Assembly (NCBI GenBank): GCA_945787125.1
Contig: CALZHW010000015.1
Span: forward strand, 1 to 40,581
From: an uncultured Ectothiorhodospiraceae bacterium
Lineage (GTDB): Bacteria > Pseudomonadota > Gammaproteobacteria > S012-40
Direction of reading: 5' to 3'
Length of the DNA stretch: 40,581 nucleotides
Shown here: one piece after another, positions 7,418-15,527 of the stretch
Layout: each line of letters starts with the position of its first letter
Numbering within the stretch: position 1 is the stretch's first letter
The notes under the pieces: model-generated
What the model was told of the DNA's origin: nothing
Database searches by the model: none
What the model saw: the letters and a program-made list of their open reading frames with translations, nothing else
Made by a program: the position numbers and the translations under genes

Positions 7418-9220
7418 TTGGACTTACTGAATCAACTGCCCTGCCCTGTTATCGTCACTGACTTGACGGGAAATGTACTAATGGCCAACTCAAATTTAGC
7501 GGAACTGCTTGGGACGACAGCAGAACCTCTACAAGGCCACATCGATAATCTGTTCCCGCCAGCCGGTCGTATTTTTATGCAAACTTATGTGTGGCCAATG
7601 TTGCATCGTGAGGAAAACGTGCGGGAGATCCGCTTGCAATTGCGAACCTCCCTCAATCAGGTTATTCCTGTGTTAGTGAACTGCCAGAAAGGTCAGCAAG
7701 AGGGTGCGGATTGTTACTATTGGATACTATTTGTGACACTGGAACGCAGCCGTTTCGAGGCAGATCTGTTAACTGCGCGCAATCGGGCGGATGCCGCCAA
7801 CAAAGCACTCGTTGAGAGCGAGCGTTTTATCAAAACCTTAACCGACGCCATGCCCAGCATGATTGCTTATTGGGACAGGGATTTGCGCTGCCGCTTTGCT
7901 AATCATCCTTTTCGTGAATGGCTGGGTAAGGCACCCAGGGATATCATTGGCAATACGATGCAGAATTTGTTGGGGGAACATCTGTTGACCCTCAACGAGC
8001 CGTATATCCGCGGCGTTATGTGTGGCCAGCTCCAAAACTTTGAACGCGCCCTAACCAGGGCAGACGGAAGCATTGGTTATACCTGGGCTATTTATGCACC
8101 AGATTTTGATGACGATGGCACAGTCGCAGGATTCTCTGTTCTGGTCATCGACATAACGCAGCTCACCAATGCAAGAGCCGAGCTCAAGTTGCACCACAAT
8201 GTTTTTCAAAACATTGTTCAGGGTATTATGGTCACCAATCCTGAAGGAATTATTGTCTCGATCAACCCTGCATTCACTGATATCACCGGCTACACCGATA
8301 AGGAAGCGATAGGTCAAACCCAGAGCTTGCTGTTGTCAGGTCGTCAGAACAAAAACTTCCCCGCCGAAATATTGGAAAGTGTCAAGCGTGACAGCACATG
8401 GCATGGAGAGTTATTGTTTTGCCGCAAAAATGGCGAAGAGTATCCCGGCCGGCTTAGCATCACACCAGTTAAGAGCAAGGATGGAGTCGCAGCCAACTAT
8501 GTCACGATGCTTACTGACATTACCGAAAGTAAACTTATCGACAATTTGAAGAGTGAATTTGTCTCAACTGTAAGCCATGAGCTACGCACTCCGCTTACAT
8601 CCATCATGGGTGCGCTGAGCCTGCTTGCTGGAGGCGTTATGGGTGAGATGACTGAACAAACAAAACAGATGATCGATATGGCACTCAAAAATAGTCAGCG
8701 CCTGATTGCACTGATTAATGATCTTCTCGATATGGATAAGTTGCTAGCGGGAAAAATGACATTTGATTTTCAGGTACAGTCTCTGATGCCACTGGTGACA
8801 CAAACGTTGCAAGCAATCAAGACATATGGCAGTCAATATCAAGTGAACTTTAAACTCATTTCGCATGTAGACGTGAAAGTACGAGTCGATGCTAATCGAC
8901 TCGTACAAGTATTAAATAATTTTCTTTCAAATGCTGCCAAATTTTCATCGAAAGGCGGGCAAGTTGAAATTAATGTATACCACGTAGCTGCTGCGGTTCG
9001 TATTGAAGTGATTGATCATGGTATCGGGATATCGGAAAATTTCAAGGAGCATATTTTCAAGAAATTCTCTCAAGCAGATTCTTCCTCAATACGTCAGACA
9101 GGTGGCACTGGTCTTGGTCTTGCCATTAGCAAAGAGTTAGTAGAGCGTATGAATGGGGTTATAGGCTTTGTTTCTGAAGAAGGTCAAGGAGCGTGTTTTT
9201 ATGTAGAGCTGCCACTGTAA
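7418..9220 (+). CDS. Triple-PAS sensor histidine kinase, partner of RsbQ
   Basis: 600 residues, no transmembrane segment, so cytosolic. Three PAS modules: about 5-105 (LPCPVIVTDLTGNVLMANSNLAELL), 135-250 (MIAYWDRDLRCRFANHPFREWLG) and 262-375 (GIMVTNPEGIIVSINPAFTDITGY). Then HisKA with SHELRTPL (His387) and a HATPase domain with N box LNNFLSNAAKFS, G1 DHGIGIS and G2 GTGLGLAIS. There is no receiver domain, and no response regulator lies nearby, so the output partner is elsewhere. TTG at 7418 is chosen because GGGAG (7404-7408) is 9 nt upstream; a TTG at 7409 would overlap the ribosome site. In Bacillus, RsbQ pairs with the PAS-phosphatase RsbP; here a kinase takes that place, so the N-terminal PAS is the likely docking site. 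Confidence 0.92.
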   Translation: MDLLNQLPCPVIVTDLTGNVLMANSNLAELLGTTAEPLQGHIDNLFPPAGRIFMQTYVWPMLHREENVREIRLQLRTSLNQVIPVLVNCQKGQQEGADCYYWILFVTLERSRFEADLLTARNRADAANKALVESERFIKTLTDAMPSMIAYWDRDLRCRFANHPFREWLGKAPRDIIGNTMQNLLGEHLLTLNEPYIRGVMCGQLQNFERALTRADGSIGYTWAIYAPDFDDDGTVAGFSVLVIDITQLTNARAELKLHHNVFQNIVQGIMVTNPEGIIVSINPAFTDITGYTDKEAIGQTQSLLLSGRQNKNFPAEILESVKRDSTWHGELLFCRKNGEEYPGRLSITPVKSKDGVAANYVTMLTDITESKLIDNLKSEFVSTVSHELRTPLTSIMGALSLLAGGVMGEMTEQTKQMIDMALKNSQRLIALINDLLDMDKLLAGKMTFDFQVQSLMPLVTQTLQAIKTYGSQYQVNFKLISHVDVKVRVDANRLVQVLNNFLSNAAKFSSKGGQVEINVYHVAAAVRIEVIDHGIGISENFKEHIFKKFSQADSSSIRQTGGTGLGLAISKELVERMNGVIGFVSEEGQGACFYVELPL

Positions 9221-9521
9221 GTGGTAAAACCCATATAACCGAAAAATTGTCACGCATAAGTTATGGGGGTTTGTTTCGTGCTTATGGTTGTTCTACACAT
9301 GGAGGTGCAAGGCGGTGGCAGGTTTAGCATGGCACGTTCCATAAAAATCGAGATGATCGCGTCGCTAACTCGATCAATATAGATATTATAATATCTGTCA
9401 AAAATCAACTCGCCTACTTGACCGCTGATTCCTTTCTCCCTGACTGCCCAGAGTCCATCATGGCTCTCCGCCATACACTAATGCTCATTACTGGGCATTT
9501 AGCTACCGTCTCGAAATTTTC
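9221..9521. other. Intergenic region with a 16-bp perfect palindrome
   Basis: No supported gene. AGATATTATAATATCT at 9381-9396 is a perfect palindrome, which could be an operator. Nothing that looks like a strong terminator for the kinase operon was found. Confidence 0.4.
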
Positions 9522-9550
9522 TGGCAGAGTACGCATGCGTTATCTATACT
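9522..9550 (+). promoter_or_regulatory. Promoter candidate of the MBL gene, copy A
   Basis: TGGCAG (9522-9527), 17-nt spacer, TATACT (9545-9550), 20 nt before the ATG. The same two boxes with the same spacing recur in copy B at 19636-19664, and the conservation supports the call. The -35 is weak. Confidence 0.5.
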
Positions 9551-9570
9551 AAGAAAAACGGAGAAGAAAA

Positions 9571-10211
9571 ATGAAACCTAATGAAATGAATAAAGTGCTA
9601 TTCCACAATCTGACGTGTTTAACAATAAGCATCGCAGCGTTTCTGTTGCTCACAAGCAATGCCTACGCCTACCGTACTGACCATAGCTTCTTGCCGCCTG
9701 AGGCGAATGTATGCGCGGCACACGTACCGGTAACATTTATATCTATGCGCCCAGGCAAAAAGTCTTGATGCTGGTCGATGTGATTTTTCCCGGGTGGTCA
9801 CCGTTCAGCAATCTTGCCCTAGCTGAAGAGGTACCGGAGTACATCACGGCCTACGATAAAGTACTGGGATTCGATTTCGACTTTTTCATCGGCGGACATT
9901 TCAACCGTCTAGGTAAGCGCGAGGATGTAATCGAAGGCAAGAAATATATTATGGATATCAAGGCCAATGCCCTGGCTTCGTTACAGAATCCAGCATTGTT
10001 TCAGATCTTTTCGATCTTCCCCAACAATGGCCTGGGCGCCACTGCGGTCTATTTGGACCAGATGGCCTGTGATTGCGCCAACCGTACCCTGGATCCTAAC
10101 CAAACCCCTTCGACAGTAGATTGGCGTAGCCTCATCGGCAATGCAGATATCAATAGCGTAGGACACTGCTGGGTCATGGGCGAAGCGATGCGCATTGATC
10201 CGACGTTTTAA
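9571..10211 (+). pseudogene. Internally deleted copy of the exported MBL-fold hydrolase
   Basis: Near-identical to the gene at 19778-20953: same signal peptide (ILTS-type hydrophobic stretch ending AYA) and first 54 residues, then a jump to GNIYIYAPRQKVLML and the normal C-terminus. The missing piece corresponds to 535 bases of copy B between two CGGT(A/G)AC sequences (19935 and 20470), pointing to a deletion at short direct repeats. 535 is not a multiple of three, so the frame is lost at the junction (stop at 9766-9768) and the C-terminal half is open only in another frame. All HxHxDH zinc ligands are gone. Non-functional. Confidence 0.92.
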
Positions 10212-10599
10212 ACGCGCGCCGGTTATGCCGATCCGGTCAGCTTCTATATCGACCAACTGGCAGAAGATATTGCCACGCTGGCAGCGGCATTTTGGCCCAA
10301 GCCCGTGATCGTATGTCTGTCGAAAGTAATAGAAAGAAATAGGGTCTGCCATTGAATTTAGTAGATGACAGCCCTAGTTAAAATTCTTATGATTAATTTT
10401 GACAAGGGTGTGGCTAAAGGGGTCAGCAACTTCGGTTGGCTCGATCTTGAAATGCCGCCATTGTCATCTACATCATCTGTTTGTGCCTACCGGGAAGGTG
10501 CCAATTCTTTTGAATCGTGACTCTGTAAGTAGACGAGACGTACAGGTGATCAATACTTGTTTATTATTCAGGGAGAGATCAATGTCACTTTTTCAGCCG

Positions 10600-11020
10600 A
10601 TTACCATGGATAGCTCCTGGCCATCCGCACCATTCTTGCACGCACTGGATTTAACACAATATAACGCGCCAGTTCTAAAAGATGTGATTATTTTTATACA
10701 AAAATACTTTTATAACACCCCTGAAACACATGCCCTACCCGCTCATGCGTTCGATTTACCCACTGCGTGTAAACACCGTTCAACTACTGGCGCATCTCAA
10801 GCGAGAGATTGCTATCAGGCGTCTCCACCAACAAGTGATAATGATTGTCCATCAAACAATAGGCGTGCAGCATCCATTTAAACCGCAAACAGACTTCTTT
10901 CAATACTGCCAAAAACAAAGTCCTATCGCCGTCATCCAAATAAATTGCCGCCTTGTTATCACCTCGAGAGGTAACGTGATACAAAGCACCTGGAAATTCT
11001 ATACGTAGTAATCTGGTCAT
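10600..11020 (-). pseudogene. RAYT-family transposase pseudogene, nonsense-riddled
   Basis: From an ATG at 11020 the frame gives MTRLLRIEFPGALYHVTSRG, DDGDRTLFLAVLKEVC, then LMDNHYHLLVETP with the HUH pair, up to LEMRQ and a stop at about 10784. The same frame continues with recognisable family sequence: LNGVYTQWVNRTHERVGHVFQG, YKS, then two more stops, then LLELARYIVLNPVRARMVRMARSYPW, ending near 10600. At least three in-frame stops inactivate it. It belongs to a different RAYT subfamily (TRLLRIEFPGALYHVT type) from 5445-6164. GGTAGG...CCTACC (11041-11064 region) next to its 5' end is a REP-like inverted repeat. Confidence 0.85.
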
Positions 11021-11111
11021 GGAACAGAATGTAGATTAACGGTAGGCACGAATTAAAACCTACCCCTATTCTTCGCTGAGCAAGCATGCCGGGCCGGTTT
11101 ATAAAATGCAT

Positions 11112-11918
11112 TCAATCCCATCGCATACTCGTTATGATGGTTTTAAACTCCTTTCGCCGTGTTTCTAGATTAATATTTTTGCAGTTCATCATAAATACGA
11201 TTGTTTCACCCGTGGTTTTCTCTAACCAAACTTGGATCGTTCGCATCCCAGCCTGCCGCGCGTCGTGATCCATATAAAACGCAGGGAATTCTCCAAGCTT
11301 TCGCAATCCACAGTCGTACATCGAAAGCGGGCCGTTAGCGGATGCGGACATGCGAAGAGACAAACGCTCGCAATATTTTTGACTGGCGATGGCATTGGCC
11401 GGCAGCGCCACGTAATTCTTTTGAATATTGATGCTGTCCTCTCCGTTTTGCAGTAATCTTGTAGTCCCCGATTTTATGCGATTTTCTAACAGCCTTAATA
11501 CGTTATCTGCATTCGCATCGTCTGGAATACGATCCTTGATACGTCCCCTAAGGTTTTCCAAGGCTTCCGACGCTTTTGTTGGATCGAGCACCTGCCAGCC
11601 AATAGGTAGCTTCACATGAAATCCTAATGGATGATAATATTCCGTGACCCTGGGTTTTGCTGTGGTTACTGGAGTGGTTACTGGATCAGATGTGGCTTGC
11701 ATGGTCGGTTCCATGCCTTTTGGCAGAAGGCCGAGAATCGCACGCTCTTTATCTTTACAGACTTCAGGGCTGACAAGCCCTTCATCACATAGCCCATGTA
11801 CAGCGACTAACTGCTCTCTAACACTCTCGTTGTTAGTTAGATTAGCCTTATGGGACGTGCAGGATGAGATAAATACTATTAAAATAAAGCTCAAAGTAAA
11901 TCGACGCATAACGTACAT
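11112..11918 (-). CDS. Lipoprotein with PsbP/DcrB-like C-terminal domain (tentative)
   Basis: 268 residues. An N-terminal hydrophobic stretch ends in the lipobox ISSC (Cys about 20), so it is probably a membrane-anchored periplasmic lipoprotein. Residues 30-70 contain a short LVAVHGLCDEGLVSPEVCKDKERAIL segment of the type used in small processing modules, then a Thr/Pro linker. The C-terminal 170 residues start YYHPLGFHVKLPIGWQVLDP and end with two long strands (TIQVWLEKTTGETIVFMMNC), a pattern seen in PsbP/DcrB-like folds that share the GF-x2-LP-x-GW opening. No catalytic motif. Both ATGs (11918 and 11909) lack a strong ribosome site. Function unknown. Confidence 0.75.
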   Translation of the reverse strand: MYVMRRFTLSFILIVFISSCTSHKANLTNNESVREQLVAVHGLCDEGLVSPEVCKDKERAILGLLPKGMEPTMQATSDPVTTPVTTAKPRVTEYYHPLGFHVKLPIGWQVLDPTKASEALENLRGRIKDRIPDDANADNVLRLLENRIKSGTTRLLQNGEDSINIQKNYVALPANAIASQKYCERLSLRMSASANGPLSMYDCGLRKLGEFPAFYMDHDARQAGMRTIQVWLEKTTGETIVFMMNCKNINLETRRKEFKTIITSMRWD

Positions 11919-12160
11919 TGCTAGTTTTTCACTCTACAGTTTAATGATCTGTGGCATAGATTCTAAGTTCACGCAGGATATGTTGCTTCTTCGAGTCTTC
12001 TCAACACGACTTTTCACAGCACCGTCCAATACTAAAATCATAACGCCAAGCGAATCACCTTAGGATCAACTTTATTAGGCTACAACTATCCTGACACAGG
12101 GGGCAAACGAAGGTAGAGGCAGGCTCTCTAATACACCTGCCTCCAAAAATATCACTTAGA

Positions 12161-12772
12161 TTATCGTTTAACTGGCCATAATGGACGCTTCCCTTCGGGT
12201 GTTTGCACTAAGAGGATTAGTTCGTCGATCTTGCCTTCCATCCGCGAAAGGATTATCTTGATGTCTGTATCGTGTTGATCGAGATTCGCATCATGAATGA
12301 AAAGGTCATCAAGCAATGTAACCGTGTTTTCAAATCCCGCTTCGATTTCGGCAGCGTTGACGGATCCATCCTGATGGTCACACTGGGCGATGTTGATCTC
12401 GGTCGCAACGACAAGTTCCTCGAGAGCAAGGTTAACACCAAAACAAACTGCCTTTGAAATAGGTTCGGGATCTGCATCGCAGACGTTACTTGCAATGGCA
12501 AGAGCGACCTTCTCCGTACCCAGCACGATTTGTTGTGTTGCCTCTCCATCTGCACTGCACCGATCATTTTGTATACCGTCCCCGTCGGCGTCGCTAACAA
12601 GCCCAAAACCTTCAAGGGTTGCAGAAAATGTATCGTAACTGGGACCCGCTGGATAATCAGGGTCAAACGGTGTCCCACTTAAACCATCCGCCTGCGCAAC
12701 GCTAAGTGCCAATAACATAGATATCACAGCTGTAATACTTCCTACAAACTTCTTAGAAAATAGTTTTTGCAT
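12161..12772 (-). CDS. Exported acidic protein with a DxDxDG calcium-type loop
   Basis: 203 residues. ATG at 12772 is chosen because GAGGA lies 9 nt upstream and a Sec signal follows at once (KKFVGSITAVISMLLALSVAQADG, cleavage near ALSVAQA). The frame is open further upstream but that extension has no ribosome site and would bury the signal. Mature part: SDADGDGIQNDRCS, a thrombospondin-3/EF-hand-like calcium loop; several Cys in a spacing suited to disulfides; a helical C-terminus (FENTVTLLDDLFIHDANLDQ, IILSRMEGKIDELILLVQ) likely to form a coiled coil. No known enzyme motif. It sits inside the 2.7-kb segment that separates the two halves of duplicated block A. Confidence 0.75.
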   Translation of the reverse strand: MQKLFSKKFVGSITAVISMLLALSVAQADGLSGTPFDPDYPAGPSYDTFSATLEGFGLVSDADGDGIQNDRCSADGEATQQIVLGTEKVALAIASNVCDADPEPISKAVCFGVNLALEELVVATEINIAQCDHQDGSVNAAEIEAGFENTVTLLDDLFIHDANLDQHDTDIKIILSRMEGKIDELILLVQTPEGKRPLWPVKR

Positions 12773-13084
12773 TTTTTCCATTCCTCGTTTAAAAACATTG
12801 TGGGTATTGCTGATGTATTGCTTCAGTTGAATTTGGAGTATTTCAATCAATAGGCAAGGAAAATTCTTTTGCCACTTTATTACATCACCCAAGCATGCCA
12901 CGTTAATATTTTTGAGGAAGAAAAAGCTTGAGATTGTCAAAGCTTAGGTCAGCTTAGTTGAATAGGCAAGTAATGCAACAAATGAGAGATAAGTATGCGG
13001 CCAAAATTAAAATGGGCCATTGAGCGTAAGTATGATCGACCCGTCAATTTAGAACATGGTCGATAAGGGCTCAAATCTGTTCAT
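12773..13084. other. Intergenic, nothing firm
   Basis: AT-rich. A 23-codon reading frame from ATG near 12993 (MRPKLKWAIERKYDRPVNLE...) has no ribosome site and is not called. The right end merges into duplicated block A part 2. Confidence 0.3.
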
Positions 13085-13690
13085 TAATTATTTTAACCAT
13101 ATGGTTTACTGTATTTTTTTCAAGGCTTTATCTCCCAGAAGCTGACTATTAAATCTACTTATTATGGATGCCCTCATTTTTTGTAGCCACTACTTACAAC
13201 TATTCTGGTTTGCGTACAAAAAATGCCAATGTTAGTCCGAAAAATAAATGGTTTATTAGGCTGCATACGGATTTCCAGATCCACCAGAACCCCCACATGG
13301 GTTGGCTGCAGCGCAAGGATTTGTTGAAACAGGTGAATGATGCTGAGAGGGTTTCGACATTTTAACCACTCGGTGATTACATGGATTCTCTCCCAATGAC
13401 TTGGATGCTTTCATATCGCATGGATTTTCCGAATTAACTGAGCATGGATTCATGCATGGATTACTTGATTTAATTCCTTGAGTACTGCAGGGGGTTATTT
13501 ATTTTTAATCCATATGGATTACATGGGTTTCGTACTTTATCTGCGCATGGGTTGCAAGCGTTTATCATTTTCCCATTGCATGGATTGGCGATATTAGTTG
13601 TACGTGGATTGATTGATTTCATTCCTTAAGTACTGCAGGGGTTACTCGCATTTGATCCTCTAACCTTATTTGTCACATGGTCACTTATAC
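13085..13690. repeat. Duplicated block, copy A part 2 (matches 21150-21735)
   Basis: Matches copy B from the ATTTT-AA(C/T)CATATG segment through CAAGGCTTTATCTCCCAGAAGCTG, the region downstream of the NPC gene and the 3' two-thirds of the NPC coding sequence. In copy B this follows copy-A-part-1 sequence directly; here the two parts are 2.7 kb apart. Confidence 0.88.
13257..13690 (-). pseudogene. Decayed 3' part of the NPC-repeat membrane protein gene
   Basis: The last 65 codons are open (MNPCSVNSENPCDMKASKSL...GGSGGSGNPYAA). Upstream an extra C in a CCCCC run (near 13487-13493) and other changes break the frame, although translated pieces such as ATGGATTAC/CCATGTAATCC still encode NPC motifs. 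The N-terminal membrane part present in 21264-22163 is missing. Relative to copy B a 10-base stretch near the stop is also lost. Relic of the duplicated block. Confidence 0.87.
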
Positions 13691-13806
13691 CCATCTTTAA
13701 GCGTAGATTAGAATCAATGTGATGCGCTTGCTGGTTGAACCTGGGCCATACGTGCTTTGGGAAAATTTCCAACTTACTATTTATGAATAAAAATCCATTT
13801 AAAAGA

Positions 13807-14469
13807 TTATCTTTTCTTAATGTGTAAAAGGTCGATCAAGGATTTAATCCATAACCACTTATTTTCTTTGTGTAGAACAACGGCAAATACAAATGTCTCG
13901 TCTCCAATAATACGAAAGCTATGACTACTGCCAGTGTCGAAATTGAAACGGTCTCCAGCAGCCAAAACACTAGCGTTATCATCAAGGGCACGTCCTTGAA
14001 GTACTAAAATCAACTCATTGCCTTGATGCTGATGTGCAGGAAAAAATTTTCCTGGTTTTACTTGGACAATGCCACAAGTGGCAGCTGATACTCTGGGGCC
14101 ACCAGGAAATTTCATGATCTTTACTCCCGGCAAAAGGGTTGATTCCCATGCACGATTTGCAGTATGGTCTATTTTCTTTAGCAGACTTTGTGACGTAAGG
14201 TTGTCGAGATCGAAGAGATCGGCAAAACGCTCAATGAAGCCATCAAATCGTGTTTTTTTGTTGATTGACTGCAGCACCAAATCTCGTAAACTGTCGCTCG
14301 GTAGTAGCGGAGTTTCTGCAAACGCTATATTTTGCAGTGAGTTCGATATAACAACCAGCTCCTTTTGTAATTCAAACGATGTGGCGATTTCTCGCTCTAT
14401 CGCTTTTTGTTCTCCTTCATCTAAAATACCAAGCGCATATTGGGTAAGTTGTTCTTCATCTACTAACAT
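13807..14469 (-). CDS. Cupin-type (ChrR-like) cytoplasmic anti-sigma factor
   Basis: 220 residues. N-terminal anti-sigma domain (5-60): EEQLTQYALGILDEGEQKAIEREI, the helix pattern of RskA/ChrR-type domains, but without the zinc-binding His/Cys-x2-Cys of zinc anti-sigma factors. Residues 115-205 form a cupin: HQHQGNE (His146, His148, Glu152) and SSHSF (His183), the usual metal-binding set. No transmembrane helix, so unlike RskA it works in the cytoplasm. Its start overlaps the sigma gene by 14 nt, so the two are translated together. By analogy with Rhodobacter ChrR, the cupin may sense a reactive oxygen species or metal and release the sigma factor. Confidence 0.88.
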   Translation of the reverse strand: MLVDEEQLTQYALGILDEGEQKAIEREIATSFELQKELVVISNSLQNIAFAETPLLPSDSLRDLVLQSINKKTRFDGFIERFADLFDLDNLTSQSLLKKIDHTANRAWESTLLPGVKIMKFPGGPRVSAATCGIVQVKPGKFFPAHQHQGNELILVLQGRALDDNASVLAAGDRFNFDTGSSHSFRIIGDETFVFAVVLHKENKWLWIKSLIDLLHIKKR

Positions 14470-15031
14470 GTGTCGATACCTCGTGATGATTAAAATTTTT
14501 CCGTAATTTCTGCATTCCTCTCAACAACGTTGATTTGACAGTGCCTAGCGGCATTTGGCAATGATTAGCAATTTCTTGACAAGTAAGGCCCTTGAAATAA
14601 CTAAGTTCTATAACAGTACGTTGAACTTGATTTAGCTGAGCGAGCAGTTGTCTTGCCTGATTATGATTAACAGCACTACTGATTTGATCCTGAGGTGCTA
14701 CAAAATCGATTTCTGTAGCGGATTGTTCTACTATGTGTTTCTTTACTGTATTTAACGTTCGTAGTCGATCTAAAGCGCGACTACGAATTTTTACCGCTAA
14801 CCAGGCAGTTACTGAGCCACGATTCGGATCATAACTATCCGCTTTTTTCCAAATTTCAATAAACACATCATGTAATAAATCCTCAGCGTCGTTACGATTT
14901 CTCAAAATGCGATAAGCAACTGCCAGTAACCAGGTGTTATGGCGATCGTAAAGCTCGGCGAAAGCATCTTGCTTACCTTGTTGTATGGCCTGGATAATCT
15001 GTTGGTCCGTCTGGGCGTCTGTCGTAGTCAA
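14456..15031 (-). CDS. ECF-family RNA polymerase sigma factor
   Basis: 191 residues. Sigma-2: FAELYDRHNTWLLAVAYRILRNRNDAEDLLHDVFIEIWKKAD; linker SYDPNRGSVTAWLAVKIRSRALDRLR; sigma-4: LSYFKGLTCQEIANHCQMPLGTVKSTLLRGMQKLR. The SYDPNRGSVTAWL segment is typical of the SigK/ChrR-associated ECF groups. Start is TTG at 15031 with AGAGG about 9 nt upstream; the nearby ATG is out of frame. Organised as sigma then anti-sigma with a 14-nt overlap. A candidate self-recognised promoter lies at 15077-15104. Confidence 0.93.
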   Translation of the reverse strand: MTTTDAQTDQQIIQAIQQGKQDAFAELYDRHNTWLLAVAYRILRNRNDAEDLLHDVFIEIWKKADSYDPNRGSVTAWLAVKIRSRALDRLRTLNTVKKHIVEQSATEIDFVAPQDQISSAVNHNQARQLLAQLNQVQRTVIELSYFKGLTCQEIANHCQMPLGTVKSTLLRGMQKLRKNFNHHEVSTHVSR

Positions 15032-15076
15032 TCGATCAGCCTCTGATTATGCATGAAAATAGTTGTCTTAGGTATA

Positions 15077-15104
15077 TTACGTTGAAAACGTTGTTTTGGA
15101 TGCA
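15077..15104 (-). promoter_or_regulatory. Candidate ECF promoter upstream of the sigma gene
   Basis: On the minus strand: TGCATCC, 16-nt spacer, CGTAA. CGT-type -10 boxes are usual for ECF sigma factors and the -35 resembles the TGATCC of ChrR-linked ones. The spacer overlaps two inverted repeats: ACGTT-GAA-AACGT (15079-15091) and TTGTTTT-N6-AAAACAA (15091-15110), so a repressor site is also possible. Confidence 0.4.
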
Positions 15105-15110
15105 AAACAA

Positions 15111-15527
15111 TGATTATTATTTTTGCGATGCTCAGTGTGATAATTTCGGAATTAAAAACATCGCTCTCTATCCTTTTTTAAAGTGTACATAATTCAATAC
15201 AATAGTGAGATTTCAGTTTGCGCGCTCCATTTATTTTCTAGTTTGAATAGATAACGATTTATGAAATTACATCATTGCCGCATAAATTAATTATATTTTC
15301 ATTTCCCAATGACTAGTCGTCATAATTTAGTGAGCTTTTGTTTATAGGCAAAATAGCAAATGAAAGATACAGAAAGAGATTAATGAATCCATTTTTGTTT
15401 CCTCTGCGTATAAATAAATGTGAATCCCTTTTTTACACCTATCGGAATGAGGAAGGGATTGTACAGCAAGAGCATAAATTATTGCTCAGCTAACTTTGTC
15501 ATTTTTTAAATTAATGAGGAAATCAAA
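15111..15527. other. AT-rich intergenic region between sigma operon and RTX gene
   Basis: About 420 bases, strongly AT-rich, no gene. GAGCA-N8-TGCTC (15470-15488 region) is a short inverted repeat 40 nt before the RTX start. GAGGAAAT at 15514-15521 is the RTX ribosome site. Confidence 0.4.

Larger units (their letters stand above)
9517..10402. repeat. Duplicated block, copy A part 1 (matches 19631-21155)
   Basis: Starts in the promoter (CTGGCAGAGTA), spans the MBL gene and goes on about 190 bases past its stop to CCCTAGTTAAAATTCTTATGATTAATTTT. Sequence identity with copy B is very high outside the internal deletion and a roughly 90-base extra segment present only in copy B between promoter and start codon. 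Direct orientation, about 10 kb apart. Confidence 0.88.

Noticed and set aside
9250..9474. 74-codon minus-strand frame behind the kinase
   Set aside because: No recognisable protein pattern and no ribosome site; it would cover the palindrome at 9381-9396.
10399..10881. 160-codon plus-strand frame
   Set aside because: Antisense to a RAYT pseudogene whose translation is clearly recognisable on the minus strand.
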